Notes: generated by a model not told the origin, from the sequence alone. Counted from the first letter of the stretch, positions 25,982 to 35,124 are shown. The stretch is 64,000 bases of DNA from an uncultured Bacteroides sp. (GCA_947173895.1 CAMWGU010000002.1:1-64000), one strand, 5' to 3'. Program-made: numbers and translations.

Positions 25982-26965
25982 TCAGATGGCATAATTCCCC
26001 TTGATATAGTCCAATATGCTGAACAGTTCCTTCACCGTTTCGGCACGGAGCATGGCGATGCGTGTCTCCTTGAAGTTGGGAATACCTTTGAACAGCGGTG
26101 AGGCAGCCAGATGACGGCGCACGTGCAGGATGCCCCGGCGTTCGTCCAGCAGGTTTACGCTGTCCAGCACTTCCTGGCGCAACACGTCCAGTCGCCAGTC
26201 GAACGAGAGGGGAGGAAGCTCTTCGCCGGTTTCCAAATAATGCTTCATTTCTTTGAATATCCAAGGACGTCCGAAACTGGCTCGTCCAATCATGACTGCA
26301 TCTACTCCGTATCGGTCGAAACATTCCTTAGCCCGTTGCGGGGTGGCCACATCGCCGTTGCCAATGACGGGGATGTGTATGCGGGGATTCTTCTTTACTT
26401 CACCTATCAATGTCCAGTCTGCTTCGCCGGTATACATCTGGGCGCGGGTTCGTCCGTGAATGGTCAAGGCTTCAATGCCGCAGTCTTGCAACTGTTCGGC
26501 CAAGTCTACAATGATTTTATGGTCGTTGTCCCATCCCAAGCGCGTCTTTACGGTGACGGGAATCTTTACCGCATCTACCACGGCCCGGGTGATTTCCAGC
26601 ATCAGCGGGATGTTCTGCAACATGCCTGCTCCGGCTCCTTTGCCTGCCACACGCTTTACAGGGCAACCGAAATTAATATCCAGTATGTCGGGATGTGCTT
26701 CCTCCACTATTCGGGCAGCCTCTACCATAGTTGCCGTGTCTCTGCCATAAATCTGGATGGCTACGGGGCGTTCTTCATCGTCGATGTTCAGTTTCTGCAT
26801 GGTTTTTCCTACCGAACGTATCAACGCATCGGCCGAAACGAACTCGGTATATACCATGTCCGCACCAAACTTCTTGCACATCAGGCGGAAGGCAGGGTCG
26901 GTCACATCTTCCATCGGAGCCAGCAAAATAGGATATCGGCCTAAATCTATTTTTCTGATTTTCAT
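25982..26965 (-). CDS. dusB: tRNA-dihydrouridine synthase
   Basis: This 327-residue FMN enzyme reduces uridines in the tRNA D-loop. Starting at MKIRKIDLGRYPILLAPMEDVTD, it has the FMN-binding TIM barrel. The catalytic cysteine lies in DINFGCPVKRVAGKGAGAG, and LTIHGRTRAQMY, GNGDVATPQRAKECF and MIGRASFGRPWIF follow. The C-terminal helical domain reads HVRRHLAASPLFKG. The pattern is that of the DusB group. A longer in-frame start 62 codons upstream is rejected since it lacks family similarity and would overlap the promoter region of the divergent U32 gene. Divergent -7 boxes lie at 27030-27057. Confidence 0.93.
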   Translation of the reverse strand: MKIRKIDLGRYPILLAPMEDVTDPAFRLMCKKFGADMVYTEFVSADALIRSVGKTMQKLNIDDEERPVAIQIYGRDTATMVEAARIVEEAHPDILDINFGCPVKRVAGKGAGAGMLQNIPLMLEITRAVVDAVKIPVTVKTRLGWDNDHKIIVDLAEQLQDCGIEALTIHGRTRAQMYTGEADWTLIGEVKKNPRIHIPVIGNGDVATPQRAKECFDRYGVDAVMIGRASFGRPWIFKEMKHYLETGEELPPLSFDWRLDVLRQEVLDSVNLLDERRGILHVRRHLAASPLFKGIPNFKETRIAMLRAETVKELFSILDYIKGNYAI

Positions 26966-27029
26966 TGTTTCTTCGGCTTTTGGTTTCTCAGTTTCTTTAT
27001 AAACCTCTTTAAAAACTACTTTTGGACTG

Positions 27030-27057
27030 CAAAAATACGGAAAAAGTCCTACCTTTG
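27030..27057. promoter_or_regulatory. Divergent -7 elements for dusB and the U32 gene
   Basis: TATTTTTG on the minus strand (27037-27030) faces dusB and TACCTTTG on plus (27050-27057) faces the U32 peptidase-family gene. Clear -33 boxes at standard distance were not found. The two tRNA-modification genes would share this 118-base control region. Confidence 0.5.
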
Positions 27058-27083
27058 CATGGAATATCCTAATAAACATTCGT

Positions 27084-28340
27084 ATGTACAATCTGAAAGA
27101 CTTTGAAATCATGGCGCCTGTGGGCTCGCGCGAGTCACTGGCCGCTGCCATACAGGCAGGTGCCGACTCTGTTTATTTCGGCATCGAAAGCCTGAATATG
27201 CGTGCTCGTTCTGCCAACACCTTTACCATCAACGACCTGCGCGAGATCGCCCAGATCTGCGACCAACATGGCATCAAGAGTTATCTCACTATCAATACTA
27301 TTATATACGACGAAGACCTTACCCTGATGCGAACCATTGTGGATGCCGCCAAGAAGGCAGGCATCAGTGCGGTCATTGCCGCCGATGTAGCTGTAATGGC
27401 TTATTGCAACGAAGTGGGACAGGAGGTGCATCTATCTACGCAACTTAATATCAGCAATGCAGAGGCGCTGAAGTTTTACGCACGCTTTGCCGATGTGGTG
27501 GTGCTGGCACGCGAACTGAACCTGAAGCAGGTGCGGGTCATTTATGATACGATTCAGAAAGAGCAGATCAAGGGGCCGAACGGCGGGCTGGTGCGCATCG
27601 AGATGTTCTGCCACGGGGCGCTTTGTATGGCCGTTTCGGGCAAATGCTATCTCAGCCTGCACGAGATGAACGCTTCGGCCAACCGGGGAGCCTGTATGCA
27701 GATCTGCCGCCGCGCCTACGAGGTGAAGGATAAGGAAAGCGACATCGAACTGGAGGTGGATAATAAATATATCATGTCGCCCAAGGATCTGAAAACCATT
27801 CACTTCATGGACGAAATGATAGAGGCCGGTGTGCGTGTGTTCAAGATTGAAGGACGTGCCCGCGGGCCCGAGTATGTGCGTACCGTAGTGGAATGTTACA
27901 AAGAGGCCATTCGTTCTTATCTGGAAGGTAGCTTCACCGAAGAGAAGAAGCAGGCGTGGGACGAACGCTTGAAGACAGTATTCAATCGGGGCTTCTGGAA
28001 CGGCTATTACTTGGGTCAGCGCCTGGGCGAATGGAGCCGGAACTATGGTTCGGAAGCCACGGAACGTAAAGTGTATGTAGGCAAGGGCATCAAATTTTTC
28101 TCGAATATCGGCGTGGCAGAGTTCTTGGTGGAGGCTGCCCAGATGAATGTGGGCGACAAACTGCTGATTACGGGACCCACTACGGGGGCGGTATTCCTGA
28201 CACTGGACGAGGCTCGTGTAGATTTGGAACCGGTGGATGTGGTGAAGAAAGGCCAGCACGTGTCTTTCAAGGTGCCCGAGAAGGTGCGTCCCAGTGACAA
28301 GCTATACAAATTGGTGGCTCCGGAGAAGTTGAAGAAATAG
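27084..28340 (+). CDS. U32 peptidase-family protein, TrhP-like tRNA hydroxylation factor
   Basis: This 418-residue protein begins MYNLKDFEIMAPVGSRESLAAAIQAGADSVYFG, the barrel of U32 proteins. The signature block EMFCHGALCMAVSGKCYLS and the cysteines in NRGACMQICRRAY are intact. In E. coli and Bacillus, TrhP/YrrM-linked U32 proteins are needed for prephenate-dependent 5-hydroxyuridine at tRNA position 34, and the four cysteines are thought to hold an iron-sulfur cluster; proteolysis is not established. A C-terminal beta-barrel-like domain (VGDKLLITGPTTGAVF) closes the chain. It is divergent from dusB, another tRNA-modifying gene, and argS follows on the same strand. Confidence 0.88.
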   Translation: MYNLKDFEIMAPVGSRESLAAAIQAGADSVYFGIESLNMRARSANTFTINDLREIAQICDQHGIKSYLTINTIIYDEDLTLMRTIVDAAKKAGISAVIAADVAVMAYCNEVGQEVHLSTQLNISNAEALKFYARFADVVVLARELNLKQVRVIYDTIQKEQIKGPNGGLVRIEMFCHGALCMAVSGKCYLSLHEMNASANRGACMQICRRAYEVKDKESDIELEVDNKYIMSPKDLKTIHFMDEMIEAGVRVFKIEGRARGPEYVRTVVECYKEAIRSYLEGSFTEEKKQAWDERLKTVFNRGFWNGYYLGQRLGEWSRNYGSEATERKVYVGKGIKFFSNIGVAEFLVEAAQMNVGDKLLITGPTTGAVFLTLDEARVDLEPVDVVKKGQHVSFKVPEKVRPSDKLYKLVAPEKLKK

Positions 28341-28415
28341 CACACAACAGCAGGCATATTCCACCGAAAATCCGTATCTTTGCCCCCTAAGAAATAATAA
28401 AGAACGAACACGGTT

Positions 28416-30236
28416 ATGACTATAGAAGAAAAACTCATCGCGTCCATCATCCGTGCCATCAGCACGCTGTACGGACAAGAGGTACCCGAGAAGATGGTAC
28501 AGTTGCAAAAGACCAAGAAAGAATTTGAAGGACATCTCACCTTGGTCGTATTCCCTTTCCTGAAAATGTCGAAGAAGGCTCCCGAACAGACAGCACACGA
28601 AATAGGCGGCTACCTGAAAGAGCATGCTCCCGAATTGGTGTCGGCATACAATGCGGTAAAAGGTTTCCTGAACCTGACCATCGCTTCGGATTGCTGGATC
28701 GAACTGCTGAACTCCATTCATGCCACTCCGGAATACGGCATTGAAAAGGCCACGGAAAGCTCTCCGCTGGTGATGATAGAGTATTCTTCTCCCAACACCA
28801 ACAAGCCGCTCCACCTGGGACACGTGCGAAACAATCTGCTGGGTAACGCGCTGGCCAATGTGATGGCGGCAAACGGCAACAAGGTGGTAAAGACCAATAT
28901 TGTGAACGACCGCGGCATCCACATCTGCAAGTCTATGCTGGCATGGCTGAAGTATGGCAACGGCGAAACACCCGAATCGTCGGGCAAAAAAGGCGACCAC
29001 CTGATTGGCGATTACTACGTGGCTTTCGACAAGCACTACAAGGCGGAAGTAAAAGAACTGATGGCACGCTATCAGGCGGAAGGCTTGAACGAAGAAGAGG
29101 CCAAAGCCAAGGCGGAAGCTGAATCGCCTTTGATGAACGAAGCCCGCGAGATGCTGCGCAAATGGGAGGCAAACGACCCCGAAATCCGCGCCCTATGGAA
29201 GAAGATGAACGACTGGGTATATGCAGGATTCGACGAGACCTACAAGATGATGGGAGTCGGGTTCGACAAGATCTACTACGAATCGAACACCTATCTGGAA
29301 GGCAAGGATAAGGTGATGGAAGGACTGGAAAAAGGATTCTTCTACCGCAAGGAGGATAATTCCGTGTGGGCCGACCTGACTGCCGAAGGACTGGACCATA
29401 AGCTACTGTTGCGCGGCGACGGCACTTCGGTCTATATGACCCAAGACATCGGTACGGCCAAGTTGCGTTTCCAAGATTATCCCATCGACAAGATGATATA
29501 TGTGGTGGGCAATGAGCAGAACTATCATTTTCAGGTGTTGTCCATCCTGCTGGACAAACTGGGATTTGAATGGGGCAAGGGCCTGGTTCATTTCTCGTAT
29601 GGCATGGTGGAACTGCCCGAAGGAAAGATGAAGAGCCGCGAGGGTACTGTGGTGGATGCCGACGACCTGATGGAGGCCATGATAGCGACTGCCAAAGAAA
29701 CGTCTTCCGAATTGGGTAAGCTGGACGGCCTGACGCAAGAAGAGGCTGACAACATTGCGCGCATCGTCGGCTTGGGGGCCTTGAAGTATTTCATCCTGAA
29801 GGTGGACGCCCGCAAGAACATGACTTTCAACCCGAAGGAGTCTATCGACTTCAATGGCAACACAGGGCCTTTCATCCAATACACCTATGCCCGTATCCAG
29901 TCGGTGCTGCGCAAGGCAGCCGAAGCAGGACTTGCCATTCCCGAAGCCATTCCTGCCGGCCTAGAGCTGAGCGCCAAGGAAGAAGGCTTGATTCAGATGC
30001 TGGCCGACTTCAAGGCTGTGGTCAAGCAGGCAGGCTCGGACTATAATCCTTCCATCATAGCCAATTATGCCTACGACCTGGTGAAGGAATATAACCAGTT
30101 CTACCACGATTTCAGCATCCTGCGCGAAGAAAACGAAGCGTTGAAAGTATTCCGTGTGGCATTGAGCACCAATGTAGGCCGGATTGTGAAAACGGCGATG
30201 GGCCTGCTGGGCATCGAAGTGCCCGAACGCATGTAA
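28416..30236 (+). CDS. argS: Arginyl-tRNA synthetase
   Basis: This 606-residue class I synthetase charges tRNA-Arg. The additional N-terminal domain (about 1-110) precedes the HIGH-type motif in SSPNTNKPLHLGHVRNNLLG. The KMSKS loop is replaced by GKMKSREGTVV, the usual form in bacterial ArgRS. A class-specific alpha-helical anticodon domain ends the chain (YDLVKEYNQFYHDFSIL...LGIEVPERM). A TATCTTTG -7 element at 28375-28382 gives it its own promoter. RNase H follows after 35 bases and may be co-transcribed. Confidence 0.97.
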   Translation: MTIEEKLIASIIRAISTLYGQEVPEKMVQLQKTKKEFEGHLTLVVFPFLKMSKKAPEQTAHEIGGYLKEHAPELVSAYNAVKGFLNLTIASDCWIELLNSIHATPEYGIEKATESSPLVMIEYSSPNTNKPLHLGHVRNNLLGNALANVMAANGNKVVKTNIVNDRGIHICKSMLAWLKYGNGETPESSGKKGDHLIGDYYVAFDKHYKAEVKELMARYQAEGLNEEEAKAKAEAESPLMNEAREMLRKWEANDPEIRALWKKMNDWVYAGFDETYKMMGVGFDKIYYESNTYLEGKDKVMEGLEKGFFYRKEDNSVWADLTAEGLDHKLLLRGDGTSVYMTQDIGTAKLRFQDYPIDKMIYVVGNEQNYHFQVLSILLDKLGFEWGKGLVHFSYGMVELPEGKMKSREGTVVDADDLMEAMIATAKETSSELGKLDGLTQEEADNIARIVGLGALKYFILKVDARKNMTFNPKESIDFNGNTGPFIQYTYARIQSVLRKAAEAGLAIPEAIPAGLELSAKEEGLIQMLADFKAVVKQAGSDYNPSIIANYAYDLVKEYNQFYHDFSILREENEALKVFRVALSTNVGRIVKTAMGLLGIEVPERM

Positions 30237-30271
30237 GCCTGTCCGTGCGTGGAATGTAAATCCGGATGCAG

Positions 30272-30898
30272 ATGGCAAAAAAACAGAAATATTATGTAGT
30301 ATGGAAAGGCGTCAATCCGGGAGTCTATGACTCCTGGACCGACTGCCTGCTTCAGGTGAAAGGTTACGATGGCGCCCAATACAAGTCGTTCGACACCCGC
30401 GAGGAGGCGGAACATGCATTGGCTTCTTCTGCTTACCATTACATAGGCAGAAATGCCGCAAAGGGGGAAGAGACATTCCGGCAGCTTCCCGAGGGTTTCG
30501 ACATGAATTGCCTGGCTGTCGATGCCGCATGTAGCGGCAATCCCGGTCCGATGGAGTATAGGGGGGTGTATCTCTTGACCGGTCAGCAGGTTTTCCATTT
30601 CGGCCCGGTCTATGGGACGAACAATATCGGAGAGTTCCTGGCCATTGTCCATGCGCTGGCACTGATGAAGCAGAAAAATATCAGCATGCCCGTCTATTCG
30701 GACAGCCGTAATGCCTTGGCTTGGGTGAGGCAAAAGAAGTGCAAGACCAAACTCGAGCGGACTCCGCGTACGGAGGAACTGTTTCGAATGATAGAGCGGG
30801 CGGAACGTTGGCTGAAAGAAAACACATACACCATCCCTTTATTAAAGTGGGAGACCGACCAATGGGGCGAGGTTCCGGCCGATTTCGGACGAAAGTGA
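30272..30898 (+). CDS. Ribonuclease H with viroplasmin N-terminal domain
   Basis: A 208-residue protein from MAKKQKYYVVWKGVNPGVYDSW. Its first 45 residues are the caulimovirus viroplasmin-like RNA/DNA-hybrid-binding domain, also found in eukaryotic RNase H1. The catalytic domain has its acidic residues in LAVDAACSGNPGPMEYRG, NNIGEFLAIVHALALM and PVYSDSRNALAWV, and the last aspartate probably in KWETDQWGEVPADFG. It removes RNA from RNA:DNA hybrids. An ATG two codons earlier (30266) is possible; the start is ambiguous by two residues. Confidence 0.9.
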   Translation: MAKKQKYYVVWKGVNPGVYDSWTDCLLQVKGYDGAQYKSFDTREEAEHALASSAYHYIGRNAAKGEETFRQLPEGFDMNCLAVDAACSGNPGPMEYRGVYLLTGQQVFHFGPVYGTNNIGEFLAIVHALALMKQKNISMPVYSDSRNALAWVRQKKCKTKLERTPRTEELFRMIERAERWLKENTYTIPLLKWETDQWGEVPADFGRK

Positions 30899-31006
30899 TT
30901 GTTGCTGGTTTTCTCTTTTAAATCTTCTGATTAAGCAGAACCTTTATTTCTTGAACGTTACTTCTTCTATTCTATAGAGGTAAGCTCTTTTTTGCGCCTG
31001 ACATTA

Positions 31007-31066
31007 ACCCAATAGGCGGAACCCCCTTAATAGTAAAGCAGAAAAAGGTTTAGGGATACGTATACG
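31007..31066. repeat. 60-base dispersed intergenic repeat, copy B
   Basis: It begins ACCCAATAGGCGGAA and ends GGATACGTATACG, the same as 5630-5688 apart from scattered changes and one extra base. It lies in the 305-base gap between the RNase H gene and the GH2 gene. The rest of that gap shows only the GH2 promoter (31141-31171). Confidence 0.75.
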
Positions 31067-31140
31067 CTTTTTTAAAGTTGAGCATGCCGACAGAATATAA
31101 TAATGTTGAGTTACGGTTTACATTTTATTTCTATACTTTA

Positions 31141-31171
31141 CTTGATTCTCAAGTTTTTTTGCTTATTTTTG
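31141..31171 (+). promoter_or_regulatory. Promoter of the GH2 gene
   Basis: CTTG (31141-31144) and TATTTTTG (31164-31171) are 19 bases apart, and the start codon follows 32 bases later. Confidence 0.5.
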
Positions 31172-31203
31172 TCATCAGAACATGAATCTAAATATGAATA
31201 TGC

Positions 31204-33243
31204 ATGAAAGACTTTAGAAGAATTCTTACCGTATTGTTTGCCGCAACTTTTGGTATGCAAATGTTTGCGCAAAGAGAAGATAAGATTATCAATCAGGATT
31301 GGAGTTTCCGTTTTTCCCATCAAGTAAATGCTAATGCCGCACGTAGGGTAGATTTGCCTCATACCTGGAATGCGCAAGATGCCTTGGGTGGTAAGCAAGA
31401 TTACAAACGAGGAATAGGTAACTATACTAAAAGGATATTTATCCATCCCGAATGGCAAGGAAAGAGGCTTTTTCTACGCTTTGAGGGAGCGAATAGTGTG
31501 AGCAATGTTTTCGTAAATGGTAAACATATTGGTGAACATCGGGGTGGGTATGGAGCTTTTATCTTCGAGATAACCGATAAAGTGGAATATGGAAAAGAGA
31601 ATACATTGCTGGTACGTGTCAATAACGGCGAGCAGTTGGACGTGATGCCATTGGTTGGTGATTTTAATTTTTACGGTGGTATCTATCGGGATGTACATCT
31701 GCTACTGACTGATAACCTGTGTATATCTCCGTTGGATTACGCATCGTCCGGTCTTTATCTTATACAGCAGCAGGTTACGGATAAACAGGCTACTGTTTGT
31801 GCGCGGGTCAATCTCTCTAATGGAACGGAAGAACTCCAGAAAGCAGTGGTTAGGCTACAGGTCAATGATGGGGGAAAGACAGTGTATGAAACGGAGAAGG
31901 AAGTAAGCATGACTCCTCATACGGATGTACAGGTAGAGGATATAGAGTTCGTCCTGAAAAATCCGCGTCTTTGGAACGGTACGCAGGATCCGTTCATGTA
32001 TCAGGCGGTAGTGACCTTGATTAAAAACGGAAAGGAGTTGGATAAAGTGGAACAGCCGTTAGGCTTACGTTATTACACCACGGATCCCGATAAAGGTTTT
32101 TTCTTGAATGGAAAGCATTTGCCGTTGCATGGTGTATGTCGTCATCAGGAAAGGGCGGAAGTGGGAAATGCCCTTCATCCGATGCATCACGAAGAAGATA
32201 CTCGTATCATGCTTGATATGGGAGTAAATGCCGTTCGTTTGGCACATTATCCGCAAGCCACCTATATGTATGATTTGATGGATAAGAATGGTTTTGTTAC
32301 TTGGGCCGAAATTCCATTTGTGGGACCGGGCGGCTATGCTGATAAAGGTTTTGTTGACCAGCTTTCTTTCCGCGAAAATGGCAAGGAGCAGTTGAAGGAG
32401 ATGATTCGTCAGCATTACAATCATCCAAGTATTTGTTTTTGGGGATTGTTTAATGAATTGAAAGAGCAAGGAGACAATCCTGTAGAGTATATAAAGGAGT
32501 TGAACGTCATGGCACATAGGGAAGATCCTACTCGTCCCACTACTTCAGCAAGTAATCAGGATGGAGCATTGAATTTCATTACCGACAATATAGCATGGAA
32601 CCGCTATGACGGATGGTATGGAGCCACGCCGGCTACGCTTGCCACATGGTTGGATGCTACTCATAAGAAACATCCCCAAATAAAAATCGCTATCAGTGAA
32701 TATGGTGCGGGTGCCAGTATCTATCATCAGCAGGATTCATTGGTACAGACTGTACCCGGAAGCTGGTGGCATCCAGAGAATTGGCAGACGGAATATCACA
32801 TTCAGAATTGGAAAATAATAAATGAACGTCCGTATGTGTGGGGTAGTTTTGTATGGAATATGTTTGATTTCGGTGCGGCTCATCGTACGGAGGGTGATCG
32901 TCCGGGTGTGAATGACAAAGGCTTGGTGACCCATGATCGCAAAATCAAAAAGGATGCTTATTATTTTTATCGAGCCAATTGGAATCTGGAGCCTATGGTT
33001 TATATTGCCGGGCGTCGTAATGTGAACCAGGTGAAACCATTCGTTGATGTACGGGTCTTTTCGAATGTGGAAGAAGTAATATTGATGGTGAATGGGCGTC
33101 AGTGTGGAAAGGTAAGACCGGATAGTTTGAAAATTTGTTTGTTCAAGGATGTCCCTCTCACAAAAGGAAGCAATAAAATAGAGGTGCGTGCCAATGATGG
33201 TAAAAAGCAAATAATAGATCAATGTACTTGGATATTACAATAA
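31204..33243 (+). CDS. Glycoside hydrolase family 2 enzyme (beta-galactosidase-like)
   Basis: This 679-residue exported glycosidase starts with a signal peptide (FRRILTVLFAATFGMQMFAQ). Order: jelly-roll sugar-binding domain (about 25-190, including GANSVSNVFVNGKHIGEH), an immunoglobulin-like domain, and the TIM barrel. The acid/base is the glutamate in CFWGLFNELKEQ and the nucleophile the glutamate in KIAISEYGAGAS. A short C-terminal beta domain (VRVFSNVEEVILMVNGRQ) resembles DUF4982. It is shorter than LacZ and lacks the small-chain domain, so it is probably a glycan-degrading exo-enzyme of the gut type. It is not inside a PUL: no SusC/SusD genes are near. A bidirectional terminator follows. 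Confidence 0.92.
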   Translation: MKDFRRILTVLFAATFGMQMFAQREDKIINQDWSFRFSHQVNANAARRVDLPHTWNAQDALGGKQDYKRGIGNYTKRIFIHPEWQGKRLFLRFEGANSVSNVFVNGKHIGEHRGGYGAFIFEITDKVEYGKENTLLVRVNNGEQLDVMPLVGDFNFYGGIYRDVHLLLTDNLCISPLDYASSGLYLIQQQVTDKQATVCARVNLSNGTEELQKAVVRLQVNDGGKTVYETEKEVSMTPHTDVQVEDIEFVLKNPRLWNGTQDPFMYQAVVTLIKNGKELDKVEQPLGLRYYTTDPDKGFFLNGKHLPLHGVCRHQERAEVGNALHPMHHEEDTRIMLDMGVNAVRLAHYPQATYMYDLMDKNGFVTWAEIPFVGPGGYADKGFVDQLSFRENGKEQLKEMIRQHYNHPSICFWGLFNELKEQGDNPVEYIKELNVMAHREDPTRPTTSASNQDGALNFITDNIAWNRYDGWYGATPATLATWLDATHKKHPQIKIAISEYGAGASIYHQQDSLVQTVPGSWWHPENWQTEYHIQNWKIINERPYVWGSFVWNMFDFGAAHRTEGDRPGVNDKGLVTHDRKIKKDAYYFYRANWNLEPMVYIAGRRNVNQVKPFVDVRVFSNVEEVILMVNGRQCGKVRPDSLKICLFKDVPLTKGSNKIEVRANDGKKQIIDQCTWILQ

Positions 33244-33288
33244 AAAGAATTGCCGCAGGTTTACATCTATTCCTGCGGCAATTCTTTT
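33243..33288. terminator. Bidirectional terminator between GH2 and MATE genes
   Basis: AAAAGAATTGCCGCAGG pairs perfectly with CCTGCGGCAATTCTTTT, a 17-base-pair stem with A and U tails on either side. It can end both the plus-strand GH2 transcript and the minus-strand MATE transcript (stop at 33297). Confidence 0.88.
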
Positions 33289-33296
33289 CATTCGTT

Positions 33297-34640
33297 TTAG
33301 TTTTTTTGAAAAAGATAAAACACGACGATGCATACCGTGGTGGTAACCTCCGAAAGAGCCAACGCCAGCCAGATTCCTTCAATGCCCAATGCTTTGGGCA
33401 GTAGCAGAAAGCTCGGGACGAGGAAGAACATGCCGCGCAACAAGGCAAAAGTGGTGGCCGGGCGGATGCGCTCTATACTTTGGTAGTATCCCACGGCTGT
33501 CAGATTCAGGATGAAGAAGACAAAAGCTGTGGAAAAGAGCGGAAATCCGTGGGTGGCAATTTGTGCCGCAGGGACTGCAGGATCTACAAACAGGCCGACC
33601 AGATGGTGCGGGCAATATGTAAAGAGCAACGTAACCATTGCTCCACACACGATGGCAGTAAGCAGGGCGATACGTTCCGTTGCTGCCACACGGCCATATA
33701 GTCCCGCTCCAAAGTTGTAGCTGATAATAGGTTGTGCGGACTGTGCAATGGCATTGCCGACCATGAAGACAAAAGGAGCATAATAGCATGTGATGCCGAA
33801 CGCACCTACTCCGTCATCGCCCAAATAGCGCATGAACACCTGGTTGCCAATGAACATCAACATGGCCATGGTGCTCTCTCCCAGTAATGCCGACGAACCG
33901 ATGCGGCACTGGTATCCGATGTTGCGCAGCGACAGGTGTAAACTTTTGCGGCTCCATCTGGGCATGGCAGGGCGCAAATGCCGGGCGCAAAAGAGCAGAT
34001 AACCCATGCTGATGCATCCGCCGATAAACAGGCTTATTGTGGTAGCTGCTGCAGCCCCCATCACTCCCCATCCCAAGGGAAAGATGAACCACCAGTCCAG
34101 CCCGATATTGACGGCTGCCGGAATAATGTTGCACCACATTGCCAACCGGGGTGCACCGTCCAACCGGATGATGAAAAGCGCAATAGAGACCCATATTTGG
34201 AACAGCAACGAAGGCACGAACCACCACAAATAGTCTTTCACCAATGGCAGAAGATGTTCCGACGAACCGAGCAGGCGTCCCGTTGCATCGGGAAACAACA
34301 GGATGATGACCGACGGGAACAATGTTGCCAGCGTGGCGAACAGCAAGGCTTGCGTCACATTCATCCTCGCTACTTTCTCCTTCCCTCGCGATATATGTAT
34401 GGACGCCACTACGGAGCAACCGGCACCGACCATCAGTCCCACCCCCGTGAAGAACATCAATAGCGGGATGCAGATGTTGATGGCGGCAATGCCATCGCTT
34501 CCAACACCATGCCCCACGAAGATGCCGTCGATGGCTGTCACTGCCGACATGCTCAGCATCCCCAGCAATGTGGGTATGAAGTACCTGTTGAACAACTTGA
34601 ACACATTTACTTTTCCTAAATCAATTGCATCTCTTTCCAT
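33297..34640 (-). CDS. MATE-family multidrug/toxin exporter
   Basis: This 447-residue, 12-helix antiporter moves drugs or metabolites out using Na+ or H+. Typical features are the duplicated six-helix halves, GIFVGHGVGSDGIAAINI at helix 1-2, SRGKEKVARMN in the cytoplasmic loop and NFGAGLYGRVAATERIALL in the second half. Full family length with no disruption. It is closest by pattern to the DinF/BexA-like MATE proteins of Bacteroides. What makes it interesting is the leader: promoter at 34782-34813, then a short open frame whose coding sequence runs into a terminator hairpin (34671-34731), suggesting ribosome-controlled attenuation. Confidence 0.93.
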   Translation of the reverse strand: MERDAIDLGKVNVFKLFNRYFIPTLLGMLSMSAVTAIDGIFVGHGVGSDGIAAINICIPLLMFFTGVGLMVGAGCSVVASIHISRGKEKVARMNVTQALLFATLATLFPSVIILLFPDATGRLLGSSEHLLPLVKDYLWWFVPSLLFQIWVSIALFIIRLDGAPRLAMWCNIIPAAVNIGLDWWFIFPLGWGVMGAAAATTISLFIGGCISMGYLLFCARHLRPAMPRWSRKSLHLSLRNIGYQCRIGSSALLGESTMAMLMFIGNQVFMRYLGDDGVGAFGITCYYAPFVFMVGNAIAQSAQPIISYNFGAGLYGRVAATERIALLTAIVCGAMVTLLFTYCPHHLVGLFVDPAVPAAQIATHGFPLFSTAFVFFILNLTAVGYYQSIERIRPATTFALLRGMFFLVPSFLLLPKALGIEGIWLALALSEVTTTVCIVVFYLFQKN

Positions 34641-34670
34641 ATCCTATATATTTAACATTCCGGTTTAACG

Positions 34671-34720
34671 AAAAAAATACCGGATAAGTTGATTGGTTTT
34701 ACCCAGTCATCTTATCCGGC
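34671..34720 (-). terminator. Leader terminator/attenuator upstream of the MATE gene
   Basis: On the minus strand CCGGATAAG (34719-34711) pairs with CTTATCCGG (34688-34680) across a 22-base loop, and a run of seven T follows at 34677-34671. It lies inside the 5' leader, about 30 bases before the MATE start codon, so transcription should normally stop here unless the hairpin is prevented from forming. Confidence 0.75.
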
Positions 34721-34731
34721 ATTTCTGTCAT
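34699..34731 (-). CDS. Putative 10-residue leader peptide of the MATE gene
   Basis: ATG at 34731-34729 opens MTEMPDKMTG and stops at 34701-34699. GGAGG is present 6 bases upstream (34740 area), an unusually good Shine-Dalgarno match for Bacteroides. The frame reads through the complete 5' arm of the terminator hairpin and ends in its loop. A ribosome stalled here by an inhibitor would mask that arm and allow read-through into the exporter. No similar peptide is known to me; the proposal rests on the geometry only. Confidence 0.5.
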   Translation of the reverse strand: MTEMPDKMTG

Positions 34732-34781
34732 TCTGCCCTCCGATGAGGATTACAAAACTGCTTTTTTTGTCTTTCTGGGCG

Positions 34782-34813
34782 CAAAGGTAGGATATTTATC
34801 TAAAAGAACCAAA
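34782..34813 (-). promoter_or_regulatory. Promoter of the MATE leader
   Basis: TTTG (34813-34810), 20 bases, then TACCTTTG (34789-34782) on the minus strand, a full match to the Bacteroides consensus. Transcription should start near 34776, making a leader of about 135 bases. Confidence 0.75.
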
Positions 34814-34815
34814 TA

Positions 34816-35028
34816 TTATTTAGTGTGTCTAGTGCGTTGTGCCTTTTTCTCATCTTTGTGCATCAAATAGGGAGATTCGGTCAGCTTGGGAAGAATATAA
34901 TCTATTGTGCTGGTCTGTCCAATCACTTTTAACGACACGATGAATGTTGATAACGAAATATAGCCTGTTGTTTCCTTCTCAAATTTGTGGATGATTGTAA
35001 GCTCGATACCGGATTGTTCCGAATTCAT
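34816..35028 (-). CDS. Hypothetical 70-residue protein
   Basis: A small frame downstream of the AT-rich operon, from MNSEQSGIELTIIHKF to KAQRTRHTK. It has no signal peptide or membrane helix, a mixed alpha/beta-like middle (YISLSTFIVSLKVI) and a strongly basic end. It starts 97 bases after the O-antigen-ligase-like gene stop on the same strand and ends two bases before the MATE -33 box. Codon use looks plausible but no family is recognised, and it could be a chance frame. Confidence 0.35.
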   Translation of the reverse strand: MNSEQSGIELTIIHKFEKETTGYISLSTFIVSLKVIGQTSTIDYILPKLTESPYLMHKDEKKAQRTRHTK

Positions 35029-35124
35029 AAAATCTACCGTATTATTTGTATTTGCAATTTACTCGAATTAAAAACTATTTCTTCCGCGAAAAATTTATTC
35101 ATCAGATGAAAGAACGGTTTGTTG

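Noticed and set aside
31007..31066. Insertion-sequence end
   Set aside because: The 60-base block has no inverted terminal partner or target duplication nearby, so it is listed only as a repeat.
34641..34780. Known riboswitch upstream of the MATE gene
   Set aside because: I compared the leader with remembered consensus cores (FMN, fluoride, guanidine, yybP-ykoY, THF) and saw no match; kept instead as an attenuator with a short reading frame.
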